A stretch of DNA of 64,000 nt. It comes from Frateuria_A sp051900415. Its GTDB lineage: Bacteria; Pseudomonadota; Gammaproteobacteria; Xanthomonadales; Rhodanobacteraceae. A program made the position numbers and the translations under genes. The first letter of the stretch is position 1. Each line of letters begins with the position of its first letter. The DNA lies in contig NZ_JBHZGL010000001.1 of NCBI RefSeq assembly GCF_051900415.1, forward strand, positions 124,001-188,000, in the 5' to 3' direction. The notes under the pieces were generated by a model. It was not told the DNA's origin. It did no database searches and was given only the letters and a program-made list of their open reading frames with translations. This document shows positions 37,366 through 46,447 of this stretch, one piece after another.

Positions 37366-37492
37366 TCGCCGGTTCTTAAATGCATCCGGCCTGCCGCCCC
37401 GGTATCGGTACCCCTCCCTCCCCCGCCCGATACCGGGGCTGGCCTCTTCCCTCCCCGGCAAACTTTCCTGAAGGCGCAATCGCCTTGCAGGA
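37366..37492 (+). ncRNA. Candidate small RNA or structured leader with C-rich loop
   Basis: Downstream of the strong promoter, a twelve base-pair stem (37396-37407 with 37428-37439, arms CCCCGGTATCG and CGATACCGGGG) carries a 20-base loop holding CCCCTCCCTCCCCC. A second hairpin at 37466-37492 is made by TCCTG and CAGGA enclosing AAGGCG-CAAT-CGCCTT. The CCTCC motifs are complementary to Shine-Dalgarno sequences, as in C-rich-loop regulatory RNAs. No clear intrinsic terminator follows, so a leader of the antiporter gene is equally possible. No known riboswitch consensus was recognised. The rest of the 37311-37679 gap shows nothing else. Confidence 0.45.
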
Positions 37493-37679
37493 GGCCACGT
37501 GCGGGCGGTCCTCTTCGACCGACATGGCCACGGCTGGGCCCACAGAAGACTGCCGTGCGCAGGTGCTCGCCAAGCCAGGCCGCTCCCGCCCCCAGGAAAG
37601 GAGGCAGGCAGCGGCACGTGGTTTCGATTCGGCGGTAGCTCTCGGGCAGAATGGGCGCCCCGGAAGCGAAGGACGGCGG

Positions 37680-39473
37680 ATGACGCTACAACCCGGGCTG
37701 ATGCTGGCGTGCATGCTGGGTATCGGCTTCCTCGCGCAGTGGCTCGCCTGGCGGGTGAAGCTGCCGGCGATTCTGTTCCTGTTGCTGGCCGGCATCGTGC
37801 TGGGGCCCGTAAGCGGTGTGTTCCGGCCGGACGCGATGCTGGGGGATCTGCTGTTTCCGCTGGTCTCGCTGGCAGTGGCGCTGATCCTGTTCGAAGGCAG
37901 CATGACGCTGCGCTTTCACGAGTTGCCGGGCATCGGCCGTGCCGTGCGCGGCCTGGTCAGTTATGGCGCCATCGCGGCCTTGCTGCTGCTGGCGTTGTCG
38001 GCGCATCTGATCGCCGGCCTGGGTTGGGATGTGGCCTTGCTGTTCGGCGCGCTGACCTGCGTGACCGGGCCGACGGTGATCGCGCCGATGCTGCGCACGC
38101 TGCGCCCGAACGCGCGCATCGCCAACACGTTGCGCTGGGAAGGCATCGTGATCGATCCGCTGGGCGCGCTGTTCGCGGTGCTGATCTATGAGGCCATCGT
38201 GTCCCATCAGGAGGGCCACACGGTGGGCGTGTTCCTGGGCACGATCGGCTGCGGTGCGGTCATCGGCGCGTTGGCGGCCTGGGCGCTGGCCTGGTTGCTC
38301 CGGCGCCAGCTGATTCCCGAATACCTGCAGAATTTCGGCGTGCTGGCGACGGTGCTGCTGGCCTTCAGCCTGTCCAACACGATTGCGCATGAATCGGGCC
38401 TGCTCGCCGTGACGATCATGGGCATCGCACTGGGCAACATCCGCAACGTGCACATCGACGACATCCTCGACTTCAAGGAAAACCTGACCACGCTGCTGGT
38501 CTCCAGCCTGTTCATCCTGCTGGCCGCGCGGCTGCAGTGGCCGCTGCCGGACGGGATGTTGTGGGCGGGCATCGCGGTGTTCCTGGTCGCGCAGTTCCTC
38601 GTCCGGCCGCTGACGGTGCTCTTTGCCAGCGTGGGCAGTTCGCTCAGCTGGCGCGAACGGGCGCTGATCGCCTGGGTGGCCCCGCGCGGCATCGTGGCCG
38701 CATCGGTGTCGGCGTTGTTCGCGCTACGCCTGCAGGAGTTGGGCGTGGCCGGCGCGGATGCGATGGTGCCGCTGGTGTTCATCCTGATCATCGGCACGGT
38801 GGTGCTGCAGAGCGCGACGGCGCGACCGCTGGCGCGCTGGCTGGGGGTGGCCGAGCCCGAACCGCGCGGCGTGCTGATCTACGGTTCGGATGAGGTGGCG
38901 CGCGCGGTCGGCAAGGCACTGGCCGACGCCGGCTTCCGCGTGGTGCTGGCCGACGATGCGTGGGATGGCGTCCGCCACGCGCGAATGGAAGGGCTGGCGA
39001 CCTTCTTCGGCAACCCGGCCTCGCCGCATGCCGAGCGCAACCTCGATCTCACCGGCCTGGGCCGGCTGCTGGCCATGTCGACCCATCGCGAGCGCAACTC
39101 GCTGGCCTGCGTGCACTACCGGCGCGAGTTCGGTCGCGAGAAGGTCTACCGGTTACGCAATTTGGCGCCGCACGAGGCCACCGATCGTGCGGCCATCGCC
39201 GGCAACCTGCTGGCGCCGCCGCTGTTCGGCGAAGAGATGACGCATGCGCGCTTTGGCGAGTTGCTGGCGACCGGCTGGCGGATCAAGTCGACGCGCCTCA
39301 CGCCGGCGTTTGGCTGGAGTGATTTCACCGAGCGCAACGGTGCGCAATCGGTGCTGCTGTTCGGCGTGGACGAGAAGGGCAACCTGCGGGTGGCGTCGGC
39401 CAAGCGGCTGCTGGAGCCGAAGGCTGGGTGGCTGGCGATCGCGTTGACGCCGGTGGCGGAGTCGGCGGGCTGA
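37680..39473 (+). CDS. CPA1-family Na+/H+ antiporter with C-terminal nucleotide-binding domain
   Basis: This 597-residue protein has about twelve membrane helices in the first 400 residues, including FEGSMTLRFHELPG, TCVTGPTVIAPMLRTLRP and the LRWEGIVIDPLGALFAVLIYE segment. Acidic and polar residues there form the ion site of NhaP-type antiporters. Residues from about 400 form a Rossmann-like RCK/TrkA-N domain (RGVLIYGSDEVARAVGKALADAG). It exchanges sodium or potassium for protons at the inner membrane, with the soluble domain expected to gate activity. The ATG at 37680 is weakly supported by GGACGGCGG. Longer upstream frames have no homology. Confidence 0.88.
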   Translation: MTLQPGLMLACMLGIGFLAQWLAWRVKLPAILFLLLAGIVLGPVSGVFRPDAMLGDLLFPLVSLAVALILFEGSMTLRFHELPGIGRAVRGLVSYGAIAALLLLALSAHLIAGLGWDVALLFGALTCVTGPTVIAPMLRTLRPNARIANTLRWEGIVIDPLGALFAVLIYEAIVSHQEGHTVGVFLGTIGCGAVIGALAAWALAWLLRRQLIPEYLQNFGVLATVLLAFSLSNTIAHESGLLAVTIMGIALGNIRNVHIDDILDFKENLTTLLVSSLFILLAARLQWPLPDGMLWAGIAVFLVAQFLVRPLTVLFASVGSSLSWRERALIAWVAPRGIVAASVSALFALRLQELGVAGADAMVPLVFILIIGTVVLQSATARPLARWLGVAEPEPRGVLIYGSDEVARAVGKALADAGFRVVLADDAWDGVRHARMEGLATFFGNPASPHAERNLDLTGLGRLLAMSTHRERNSLACVHYRREFGREKVYRLRNLAPHEATDRAAIAGNLLAPPLFGEEMTHARFGELLATGWRIKSTRLTPAFGWSDFTERNGAQSVLLFGVDEKGNLRVASAKRLLEPKAGWLAIALTPVAESAG

Positions 39474-39483
39474 GGCACGGTTG

Positions 39484-39595
39484 CCCCCATCCGCCCTTCG
39501 GGATCCTTCCCCGTCGGACGGGGGAAGGATCCGAACGCTCCCCTATCGAGCCTTCCCCCGTTCCACGGGGGAAGGTGCCGACAGGCGGATGGGGG
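39484..39595. repeat. CCCCCATCCGCC-type inverted repeat (copy D1)
   Basis: CCCCCATCCGCCCTTCGGGA and GGTGCCGACAGGCGGATGGGGG form outer arms. Inside are two strong hairpins, GGATCCTTCCCC with GGGGGAAGGATCC, and CCTTCCCCC with GGGGGAAGG. It separates the convergent antiporter and aceA genes. A related element is at 63695. Confidence 0.8.
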
Positions 39596-39604
39596 TGATG
39601 TGCC

Positions 39605-40900
<1,296 letters not shown>

Positions 40901-40923
40901 GTCTCAGGCTCCGTGAGGTTTCC

Positions 40924-40985
40924 TGTAGGAGCGCACCTGTGCGCGACCGGGATGCATGGCGGTCGCGCACAGGTGCGCTCCTACA
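40924..40985. repeat. TGTAGGAGCG-family palindromic repeat (copy A3)
   Basis: TGTAGGAGCGCACCTGTGCGCGACC and its near-perfect inverse GGTCGCGCACAGGTGCGCTCCTACA surround a GGGATGCATGGC centre. This is one of the cleanest copies. It lies inside the aceB-aceA interval and may affect relative expression of the two genes. Confidence 0.9.
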
Positions 40986-40994
40986 GAGGGGCGG

Positions 40995-42614
40995 TCAGGC
41001 CAGTTGCGCGTAGGCGGGCAGAGTGAGGAAGGCGCCGAGCTGTTCGGCGTGGGTCAGTTCGCTGAGCAGGCGGGCGGCGTCTTCGGCACGGCGGGCGCCC
41101 GGATGCGTGCTTTCGCGCAGGCGATGGGTGTGCGCGGCGAGCGCCTGGTCGAACAGCGCCATGTCGATCGGCGCACCGTCGGGGAACTCCAGCGGCACGC
41201 AGTCGGAGACGACGTCGCCGGCGTAGTGCAACCATTGCCACAGCTGCGCGCGGGCGATCTCGGCCGTGGCCGCGTCTTCCATCAGGTGATGGATCGGCAC
41301 GCAGCCCAGACCATCGAGCCAGGCGGCGGTATAGCGCAAGGCGACCTCGACGTTGTTGTCGAAGCCGGCGCGGGTGATCGTGCCGCAGGCGGGCGCCAGC
41401 AACTGGTCGCGGGTGACGTGGACGTCCTCGCGCAGCACGTGCAACTGGTTGGGCTCAGGCATGTAGCGGTCGAAGATCGCCTGCGCTACCGGCACCAGCG
41501 CCGGATGCGCGACCCAGGTGCCGTCGTGGCCGGCGTGCACCTCGCGCAGCTTGTCGGCGCGGACCTTCTCCAGTGCCGCTTCGTTCGCCGTGTCGTCGCC
41601 CTTGATCGGGATCTGCGCGGCCATCCCTCCCATGGCGAAGGCGCCGCGGCGGTGGCAGGTCTTGATCAGCAGTTCCGAGTAGGCCTTCAGGAACGGGACG
41701 GTCATCTGCACCTGGCCGCGCTCGGGCAGCAGGCGGTCGTGGTGGCCGCGCAGGGTCTTGAGGTAGGAAAAGATGTAGTCCCAGCGGCCGCAGTTGAGGC
41801 CAACCACGCGCTCGCGCAGGGCGTGCAGGATCTCGTCCATCTGGAACGCCGCAGGCAACGTCTCGATCAGCACGGTTGCCTTCATGCAGCCGCGCGGCAG
41901 GCCGAGTTGGCTCTCGGCGTGCACCATGACGTCGTCCCACAGCGCCGCCTCCTCCATCGCCTCCAGCTTGGGCAGGTAGAAGTACGGGCCGCGATCGCGC
42001 GCCTGCAGTGCGCTGGCGTTGTGAAAGGCGAACAGGCCGAAGTCCACCAGCGCGCCGGCCATCGGCTCGCCGTCGACCTCGAAATGCCGCTCGGGCAGGT
42101 GCCAGCCGCGCGGGCGCACGACCAGTACCGCCGGGTTCGCGCCGAGCTTGTAGTCGCGCCCGTCGGGCGAGCGGTACGCGATGCTGCCAGCAACGGCGTC
42201 GATCAGGTTCTGCTGGCCGTCGAGCTGGTTGGCCAGGGTCGGCGTCGAGGAATCCTCGAAGTCCGCCATGAACACTTTGGCGCCGGAATTGAGCGCGTTG
42301 ATGATCATCTTGCGCTCGACCGGCCCGGTGATCTCCACGCGGCGGTCGCGCAGCGCGGCAGGGACAGGGGCGACCTGCCAGTCGCCTTCGCGGATGGCCT
42401 GGGTGTCGGCGCGGAAGTCAGGCAGGGCGCCGGCATCCCAGCGGGCCTGGCGCTCGGCGCGCGCGGCCAGCAGTTCGCGTCGGCGGGCATCGAAGCGCTG
42501 GTGCAGGTCGGCCAGGAAAGCGAGTGCTTCGGGGGTGAGCAAGCTGGCGTAGGCGGCGGTGTCGCTGTGGACGGTCAGCGGGCCGGGGTCGAGTCGTTCC
42601 TGCGGGACGGCCAT
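40995..42614 (-). CDS. aceB: Malate synthase A
   Basis: This 539-residue enzyme condenses glyoxylate with acetyl-CoA to malate, completing the glyoxylate shunt. Family motifs include MADFEDSSTPTLANQ, YFYLPKLEAMEEAALW, LIETLPAAFQMDEILHALRE, GLNCGRWDYIFSYLK, and VHAGHDGTWVAHPALV; the catalytic Asp and Arg residues lie in these blocks. The ATG at 42614 follows AAGGAGCTC. It is divergent from a CysB-like LysR regulator gene across an AT-rich 143-base region with an inverted repeat. Confidence 0.97.
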   Translation of the reverse strand: MAVPQERLDPGPLTVHSDTAAYASLLTPEALAFLADLHQRFDARRRELLAARAERQARWDAGALPDFRADTQAIREGDWQVAPVPAALRDRRVEITGPVERKMIINALNSGAKVFMADFEDSSTPTLANQLDGQQNLIDAVAGSIAYRSPDGRDYKLGANPAVLVVRPRGWHLPERHFEVDGEPMAGALVDFGLFAFHNASALQARDRGPYFYLPKLEAMEEAALWDDVMVHAESQLGLPRGCMKATVLIETLPAAFQMDEILHALRERVVGLNCGRWDYIFSYLKTLRGHHDRLLPERGQVQMTVPFLKAYSELLIKTCHRRGAFAMGGMAAQIPIKGDDTANEAALEKVRADKLREVHAGHDGTWVAHPALVPVAQAIFDRYMPEPNQLHVLREDVHVTRDQLLAPACGTITRAGFDNNVEVALRYTAAWLDGLGCVPIHHLMEDAATAEIARAQLWQWLHYAGDVVSDCVPLEFPDGAPIDMALFDQALAAHTHRLRESTHPGARRAEDAARLLSELTHAEQLGAFLTLPAYAQLA

Positions 42615-42680
42615 GGTCGAGCTCCTTGGAGGGGTGCCATCCACGCTAGGCCCGCATGCCAGCCTTTGACAAAGCGAATG

Positions 42681-42703
42681 TTTCAATCTTTCTTATTGAG
42701 AAA
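42681..42703. promoter_or_regulatory. Candidate operator between aceB and its LysR-type regulator
   Basis: TTTCAAT and ATTGAGAAA form an imperfect dyad around CTTTCTT in an AT-rich island that stands out from the GC-rich surroundings. TTGACA at 42666-42671 just before it could be a -35 box reading toward the regulator gene. Spacing and location fit a LysR box. Confidence 0.5.
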
Positions 42704-42757
42704 ATCAAAGTAGTATGTAAAAGTGCGTCGAAATGGCCCTCAAGGAGGACTACGGCA

Positions 42758-43756
42758 GTGAACCGGAAAGTTCAGGGGCGCCGGGCGAAGCCAGCAAAAG
42801 CGGCCGCGAGGGGCCAGGAGGCGGTCGAAGCCGCCGAGCGCTACTACTACAAGGGCAACCGCCACAAGCAGCTGCGCGCCTTCGTCAGCATCGTCAAGCT
42901 GGGAACCCTCACCCGGGCGGCCGAGGCGTTGTTCCTCTCCCAGCCGACCGTCACCCTGCAATTGCAGGCCCTGGAGCGTGAACTGGGCGTGCCGCTCCTG
43001 GAACGGCGGCGACGACGTATCAACCTCACCGACGCCGGCGAGGCGCTGTACGAACTGGCGCGCCCGCTGATCGAGGGCTGGGAGAACCTGGACCGCGACT
43101 TCCAGGCACGCGTCAAAGGCCTCACCGCGGGCCGGCTGACCATTGCCGCCGGTGCCTCGACCATCCAGTACCTGCTGCCTGATCTCGTGCGGCGCTACCG
43201 CGAGGCCTATCCGGCGGTGCATCTGCAGCTGGCCAACGTCACCGGCCGCGACGGCCTGGCGCTGCTGCGCGCGGACGAAGCCGACTTCGCGGTGGGTTCC
43301 ATGCTGGATGTGCCCAACGACATCGCCTGGGCGCCGCTGCGCCACTATGACCCGATGCTGATCACCCCGCGCGATCACCCGCTGGCGCGCAAGGCCGAGG
43401 TCGCGCTGGAGGACCTCTCGCCCTACGGCCTGATCCTGCCGCCGCAGCGGCTGTCGACCTACCGGCTGGTGGACCTGGTATTCCAGCAGCGCCAGGTGCC
43501 CTACCAGGTGGCGATCGAGGTCGGCGGCTGGGAGGTGATCAAGGAATATGTCGCCTCAGGCCTGGGCATCTCGATCGTCACCGGTATCTGCATCACCGAA
43601 GCCGACCGCGCGCGCCTGGCGGTACGCAACATGAAGCGCTTCTTTCCGCAGCGCAGCTACGGCGTGGTGATGCGCAAGGGCAAGTTCCTGAGCCCCGAGG
43701 CGCGAGCGTTCGTCGACCTGGTCAAGCCTGGCCTGCTGGCCCGCGCCGAAGGCTGA
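42758..43756 (+). CDS. CysB-like LysR-family regulator, probable control of the glyoxylate shunt
   Basis: This 332-residue protein has a basic N-terminal extension of about 28 residues, then YYYKGNRHKQLRAFVSIVKLG and the helix-turn-helix LTRAAEALFLSQPTVTLQLQALERELG. The effector domain holds ADEADFAVGSM and VASGLGISIVTGICI. The start is a GTG with an excellent AAGGAGGA site eight bases upstream (42742-42749); the frame upstream has no homology. Divergence from aceB suggests control of aceB-aceA in response to carbon source. That role is inferred from position. Confidence 0.9.
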   Translation: MNRKVQGRRAKPAKAAARGQEAVEAAERYYYKGNRHKQLRAFVSIVKLGTLTRAAEALFLSQPTVTLQLQALERELGVPLLERRRRRINLTDAGEALYELARPLIEGWENLDRDFQARVKGLTAGRLTIAAGASTIQYLLPDLVRRYREAYPAVHLQLANVTGRDGLALLRADEADFAVGSMLDVPNDIAWAPLRHYDPMLITPRDHPLARKAEVALEDLSPYGLILPPQRLSTYRLVDLVFQQRQVPYQVAIEVGGWEVIKEYVASGLGISIVTGICITEADRARLAVRNMKRFFPQRSYGVVMRKGKFLSPEARAFVDLVKPGLLARAEG

Positions 43757-44459
43757 GGCGCCGCTCCAGCCCGTCCAGCAGGATGTCGAGCCCCAGCCCG
43801 AACAGCGCCTCGGGCTCGATGTCCCGGAGCACCTCGGCGGCACCGGCCAGATGGGGGCAATCGGCCAACGGCCCGGTGCCGGAAATCTCGGCGCCGAGGA
43901 CCTTCGAGGGGCTGGGGATTCCGGCATCGCCGGATCGGCACTGGCGGGCCTCCTCGGTGATCATGCCCAACAGGTAGTGGCGGAGAAAGGTTGCCAGTGC
44001 CACGGCCTCGGAGGGCGCGCAACCGGCATCGAGAAACGCGCCTACCGCAGCGTCATACAGCCGCATGCGATGCGGGCCGGTCGGCGCCAGCTCCGCGAAC
44101 AGCCGCGTTGCGTCGGGCCAGGCGAGCAGCACGCGGCGGTACTCCCAGGCAATCGCCTCGATGCGCGCCCGAAAGGGCAGGCCGGGTGCGGGCAGCGCCA
44201 TCCCTGCACAAAGTGCATCGACCACCAGCCCCAGCAGCTCGTCCTTGTTGCGTACGTGCCAGTACAGCGCCGGTGATTTGACCCCAAGGCGTTCGGCCAG
44301 GCGCCGGGTGCTCAGCGCCGGGAGTCCGCCCTCCCGCAGCAGATCCAGCGCCGCATGCACCAGTTGGTCACGCGCCAATCCCGCCCGGCTGCCAGCGGTC
44401 GCGGTCTCGCCAGGTGAGCGCACCCGCTTGCGGCCTGGTTCGGGGTTGTACCTCTGCAT
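43722..44459 (-). CDS. TetR-family repressor
   Basis: This 245-residue protein has an N-terminal helix-turn-helix (LREGGLPALSTRRLAERLGVKSPALYWHVRNKDELL) after a flexible basic leader, and a TetR-C-like ligand domain. The SPALYWHVRNKDELL recognition helix is characteristic of true TetR relatives. It overlaps the end of the convergent LysR gene by 35 bases. It is divergent from the M19 dipeptidase-like gene, with a perfect palindrome in the 58 bases between them. The ligand is unknown. Confidence 0.9.
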   Translation of the reverse strand: MQRYNPEPGRKRVRSPGETATAGSRAGLARDQLVHAALDLLREGGLPALSTRRLAERLGVKSPALYWHVRNKDELLGLVVDALCAGMALPAPGLPFRARIEAIAWEYRRVLLAWPDATRLFAELAPTGPHRMRLYDAAVGAFLDAGCAPSEAVALATFLRHYLLGMITEEARQCRSGDAGIPSPSKVLGAEISGTGPLADCPHLAGAAEVLRDIEPEALFGLGLDILLDGLERRLSLRRGPAGQA

Positions 44460-44484
44460 GCTTGAACCTCAGGTCATCCGGCAG

Positions 44485-44505
44485 TAATTTAACACCGATA
44501 AATTA
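44485..44505. promoter_or_regulatory. Perfect TetR-type operator
   Basis: TAATTTA and TAAATTA are exact inverse arms with a seven-base spacer (ACACCGA). It sits 25 bases upstream of the TetR gene start and 12 bases upstream of the dipeptidase-like gene start, overlapping where both promoters must be. It is the most AT-rich patch nearby. Confidence 0.8.
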
Positions 44506-44517
44506 AGGGAGCACGTC

Positions 44518-45657
44518 ATGATGGACCCGTCCGCCTCACGTCGCCGGTTCCTAGGTCTCTCCGGGGCCGGCCTGCTGGCGACGGCGCTTCCGGCCGCGCG
44601 TGGCCGTACGCAGGCGCCGCCCGGCTCGCGCGGCAGGGACGCGACCGCGTCCGCCGAGCTCTACCGGCGCACGCTGGTCGTGGATGCCAACACGCTCGCT
44701 TCGATCGGTTATCAATGCGCGGATCAGGCGGCGATCCAGGCGTTGCGCGACTCGGGCATCACCGTGCTCAAAAGCACGCTCGGTGGCGCCGCGGGCTCGT
44801 TCGAGGAAACCGTCGCCGACATCGGTGCCGCCCAGGCGTTGATCGAACACCACCCTGAGACCTTCCTCAAGGTCCGGCGCCACGACGATCTCGCACGCGC
44901 CAAGCGAGAGGGAAAGGTGGGGGTTATCCTCTCCTTCGAGGCCGCCTCGATGCTGGAGGGGCAGCTCGATCGGATTGACCTCTTTCGCCGGTTCGACGTC
45001 CTGGTGATGGGACTGACCTACAACACGGCCTCCCCCTTCGGCGAGGGTTGCCTGACCGTCGGCGGTGGCGGCGTCACGCCGCTTGGCCGCCAGGCCATCG
45101 CCCGGATGAACGCCGCGGGTATCGCGCTGGATCTCAGCCACGCCAACGCGCCCACGACCGCCGATGGCATCGCGCTCTCGGCCAAACCGGCCGTGATCAC
45201 GCACGCAGGCTGCCACGCGGTGTACGCGCATCCGCGCAACAAACGCGACCGCGAGATGAGAGCGCTGGCTGAAAGGGGCGGGGTGATGGGCATCTACATG
45301 CTGCCATTCCTGACCGACGAACATCGCCAGCCGATGCTCGAGGATTACCTGCGCCACATGCTGCATGCACTGGACGTGTGCGGCGAAGATCACGTGGGAA
45401 TTGGCACCGATTCGTTGTTCTTCACCGCAACCGACGATGACCTTAAGGCCATGGCGAAACTGGAAGCCCAGCGGATCAGCGCTGGCGTGGCGGCGCCCGG
45501 GGAAAACCGACCGCCCTACATCCCCGACCTCAACACGCCCCGCAAGCTAGAGCGGGTCTGCGACGCGTTGGGACGCAAGGGATATGGCGCGCGCGTGGTG
45601 GAAAAGGTGCTGGGTCTGAACTTCAGCCGCGTCTTCAACGAGATCTGGCTGGCCTGA
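44518..45657 (+). CDS. M19 (renal dipeptidase) family protein with altered metal site
   Basis: This 379-residue protein has a Tat-type signal (SRRRFLGLSGAG), so it is exported folded. M19 enzymes are zinc dipeptidases. The central Glu (ILSFEAASML), the two His (DLSHANAP, ITHAGCHAVYAHPRN), the Arg after the second His and the late Asp (VGIGTDSLFF) are present. The N-terminal HxD that binds the first zinc is replaced: VVDANTLAS occurs where VDGHND is usual. The active site may hold one metal or have another role. The ATG follows AGGGAGC. Control by the divergent TetR protein is likely. The 3' side abuts the duplicated acyltransferase fragment. Confidence 0.85.
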   Translation: MMDPSASRRRFLGLSGAGLLATALPAARGRTQAPPGSRGRDATASAELYRRTLVVDANTLASIGYQCADQAAIQALRDSGITVLKSTLGGAAGSFEETVADIGAAQALIEHHPETFLKVRRHDDLARAKREGKVGVILSFEAASMLEGQLDRIDLFRRFDVLVMGLTYNTASPFGEGCLTVGGGGVTPLGRQAIARMNAAGIALDLSHANAPTTADGIALSAKPAVITHAGCHAVYAHPRNKRDREMRALAERGGVMGIYMLPFLTDEHRQPMLEDYLRHMLHALDVCGEDHVGIGTDSLFFTATDDDLKAMAKLEAQRISAGVAAPGENRPPYIPDLNTPRKLERVCDALGRKGYGARVVEKVLGLNFSRVFNEIWLA

Positions 45658-45668
45658 GCCGGTAGAAC

Positions 45669-45813
45669 TCATTCCGTATCGCGATGCTTGCCGCGGTAAC
45701 CGCGAAAAAGGCTGCGGATGTGGACCATGTCCGCATCCGGATCATCGGTCGCGTGCTGCGGCGTGCCCAGGTGAAGGTCTTGGTGGGATAGTCCAGGGAA
45801 CACCGGCAGGATC
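45669..45813 (-). pseudogene. Decayed 3' fragment of a PlsC-like acyltransferase gene
   Basis: About 145 bases match the 3' end of the intact acyltransferase gene (48712-48856) at roughly 80-85 percent by eye, in the same orientation. The terminal segment decodes as DDPDADMVHIRSLFRGYRGKHRDTE followed by a stop, against DDPDADMAHIRSLFRGYRGKHRNTE in the intact protein. One extra base and one missing base relative to the intact gene shift the frame briefly. Similarity ends abruptly at about 45813. It forms one edge of the phospholipase cassette. Confidence 0.85.
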
Positions 45814-45859
45814 ATTCGTGATCAACCAGGACAGCGCACTACGTCGCTTGCGAGGCGCA

Positions 45860-46447
45860 TCAGTGGATGCGCCGATACTCGCCGTGCGTGCCGTAATGCG
45901 GCGCATCGGTGGCGAGGCGCGCGCACAAGCCGTCGCCGCAGGGTCGAACAGCACCCGAGCGAATGGCCTCCAGCAGGTCCGCGGAGAACTGCGCCCGCTC
46001 GATCGCTTGGTGGTTGCGCCAGGCCAGGTAGCCGCTGCCGCCTGCGGCGAGGACGGCGCCTACAAGCAGGGCAAGGCCGCTCCTCCAAAGAACCGACCGC
46101 GACAGTCGGCGCATACGGTCCAGTTCCCGTTCCATGGCGCTAGCCGCGCGTGTGGCCGCATCGCAGGCCGATTGCAGTCGCTCGCCGCCTTGGCGCATCC
46201 CCGCTGACACGTTCCGTTCGATACCGGCACGGACCTCCTGGCCAACGCTCGCGGCCAGTTCCCGTGCAAGCTGGCCGGCCTGCAGGCCAAGTCCCTGAGC
46301 GGTCTCTTTGAGGGTTTGCGTGCCGCGCGCGGTTTCCGCCACCAAATGTTCGGCATGTTCGCCCAGCACATTGGCAAAGGCGCTCAAGCGCAACGCAAGC
46401 TGCTGCAGGTCCTCCGCCGCGACACGCTCTTTCGCCTCACCGGTCAC
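45860..46447 (-). CDS. One-pass membrane protein of the phospholipase cassette, unknown function
   Basis: This 195-residue protein has an amphipathic helical N-terminal region (about 1-115) rich in Ala, Glu and Gln that could form a coiled coil. One transmembrane helix spans residues 119-143. A short C-terminal domain has two cysteines in RPCGDGLCARL. The GTG start overlaps the phospholipase stop as GTGA, so it is translationally coupled to the effector gene. This suggests an adaptor, chaperone or targeting partner for the phospholipase, or a second immunity factor. No family was recognised with confidence. Confidence 0.75.
   Translation of the reverse strand: MTGEAKERVAAEDLQQLALRLSAFANVLGEHAEHLVAETARGTQTLKETAQGLGLQAGQLARELAASVGQEVRAGIERNVSAGMRQGGERLQSACDAATRAASAMERELDRMRRLSRSVLWRSGLALLVGAVLAAGGSGYLAWRNHQAIERAQFSADLLEAIRSGAVRPCGDGLCARLATDAPHYGTHGEYRRIH

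Noticed and set aside
37499..37679. Extension of the antiporter gene to upstream starts
   Set aside because: No family similarity precedes MTLQPGLMLACMLGIGFLAQW, and the extra sequence would run through the hairpins and C-rich loop.
45742..45954. Small minus-strand ORF near the dipeptidase 3' end
   Set aside because: It covers the decayed acyltransferase fragment and the end of the membrane protein gene in a different frame; no independent start signal.
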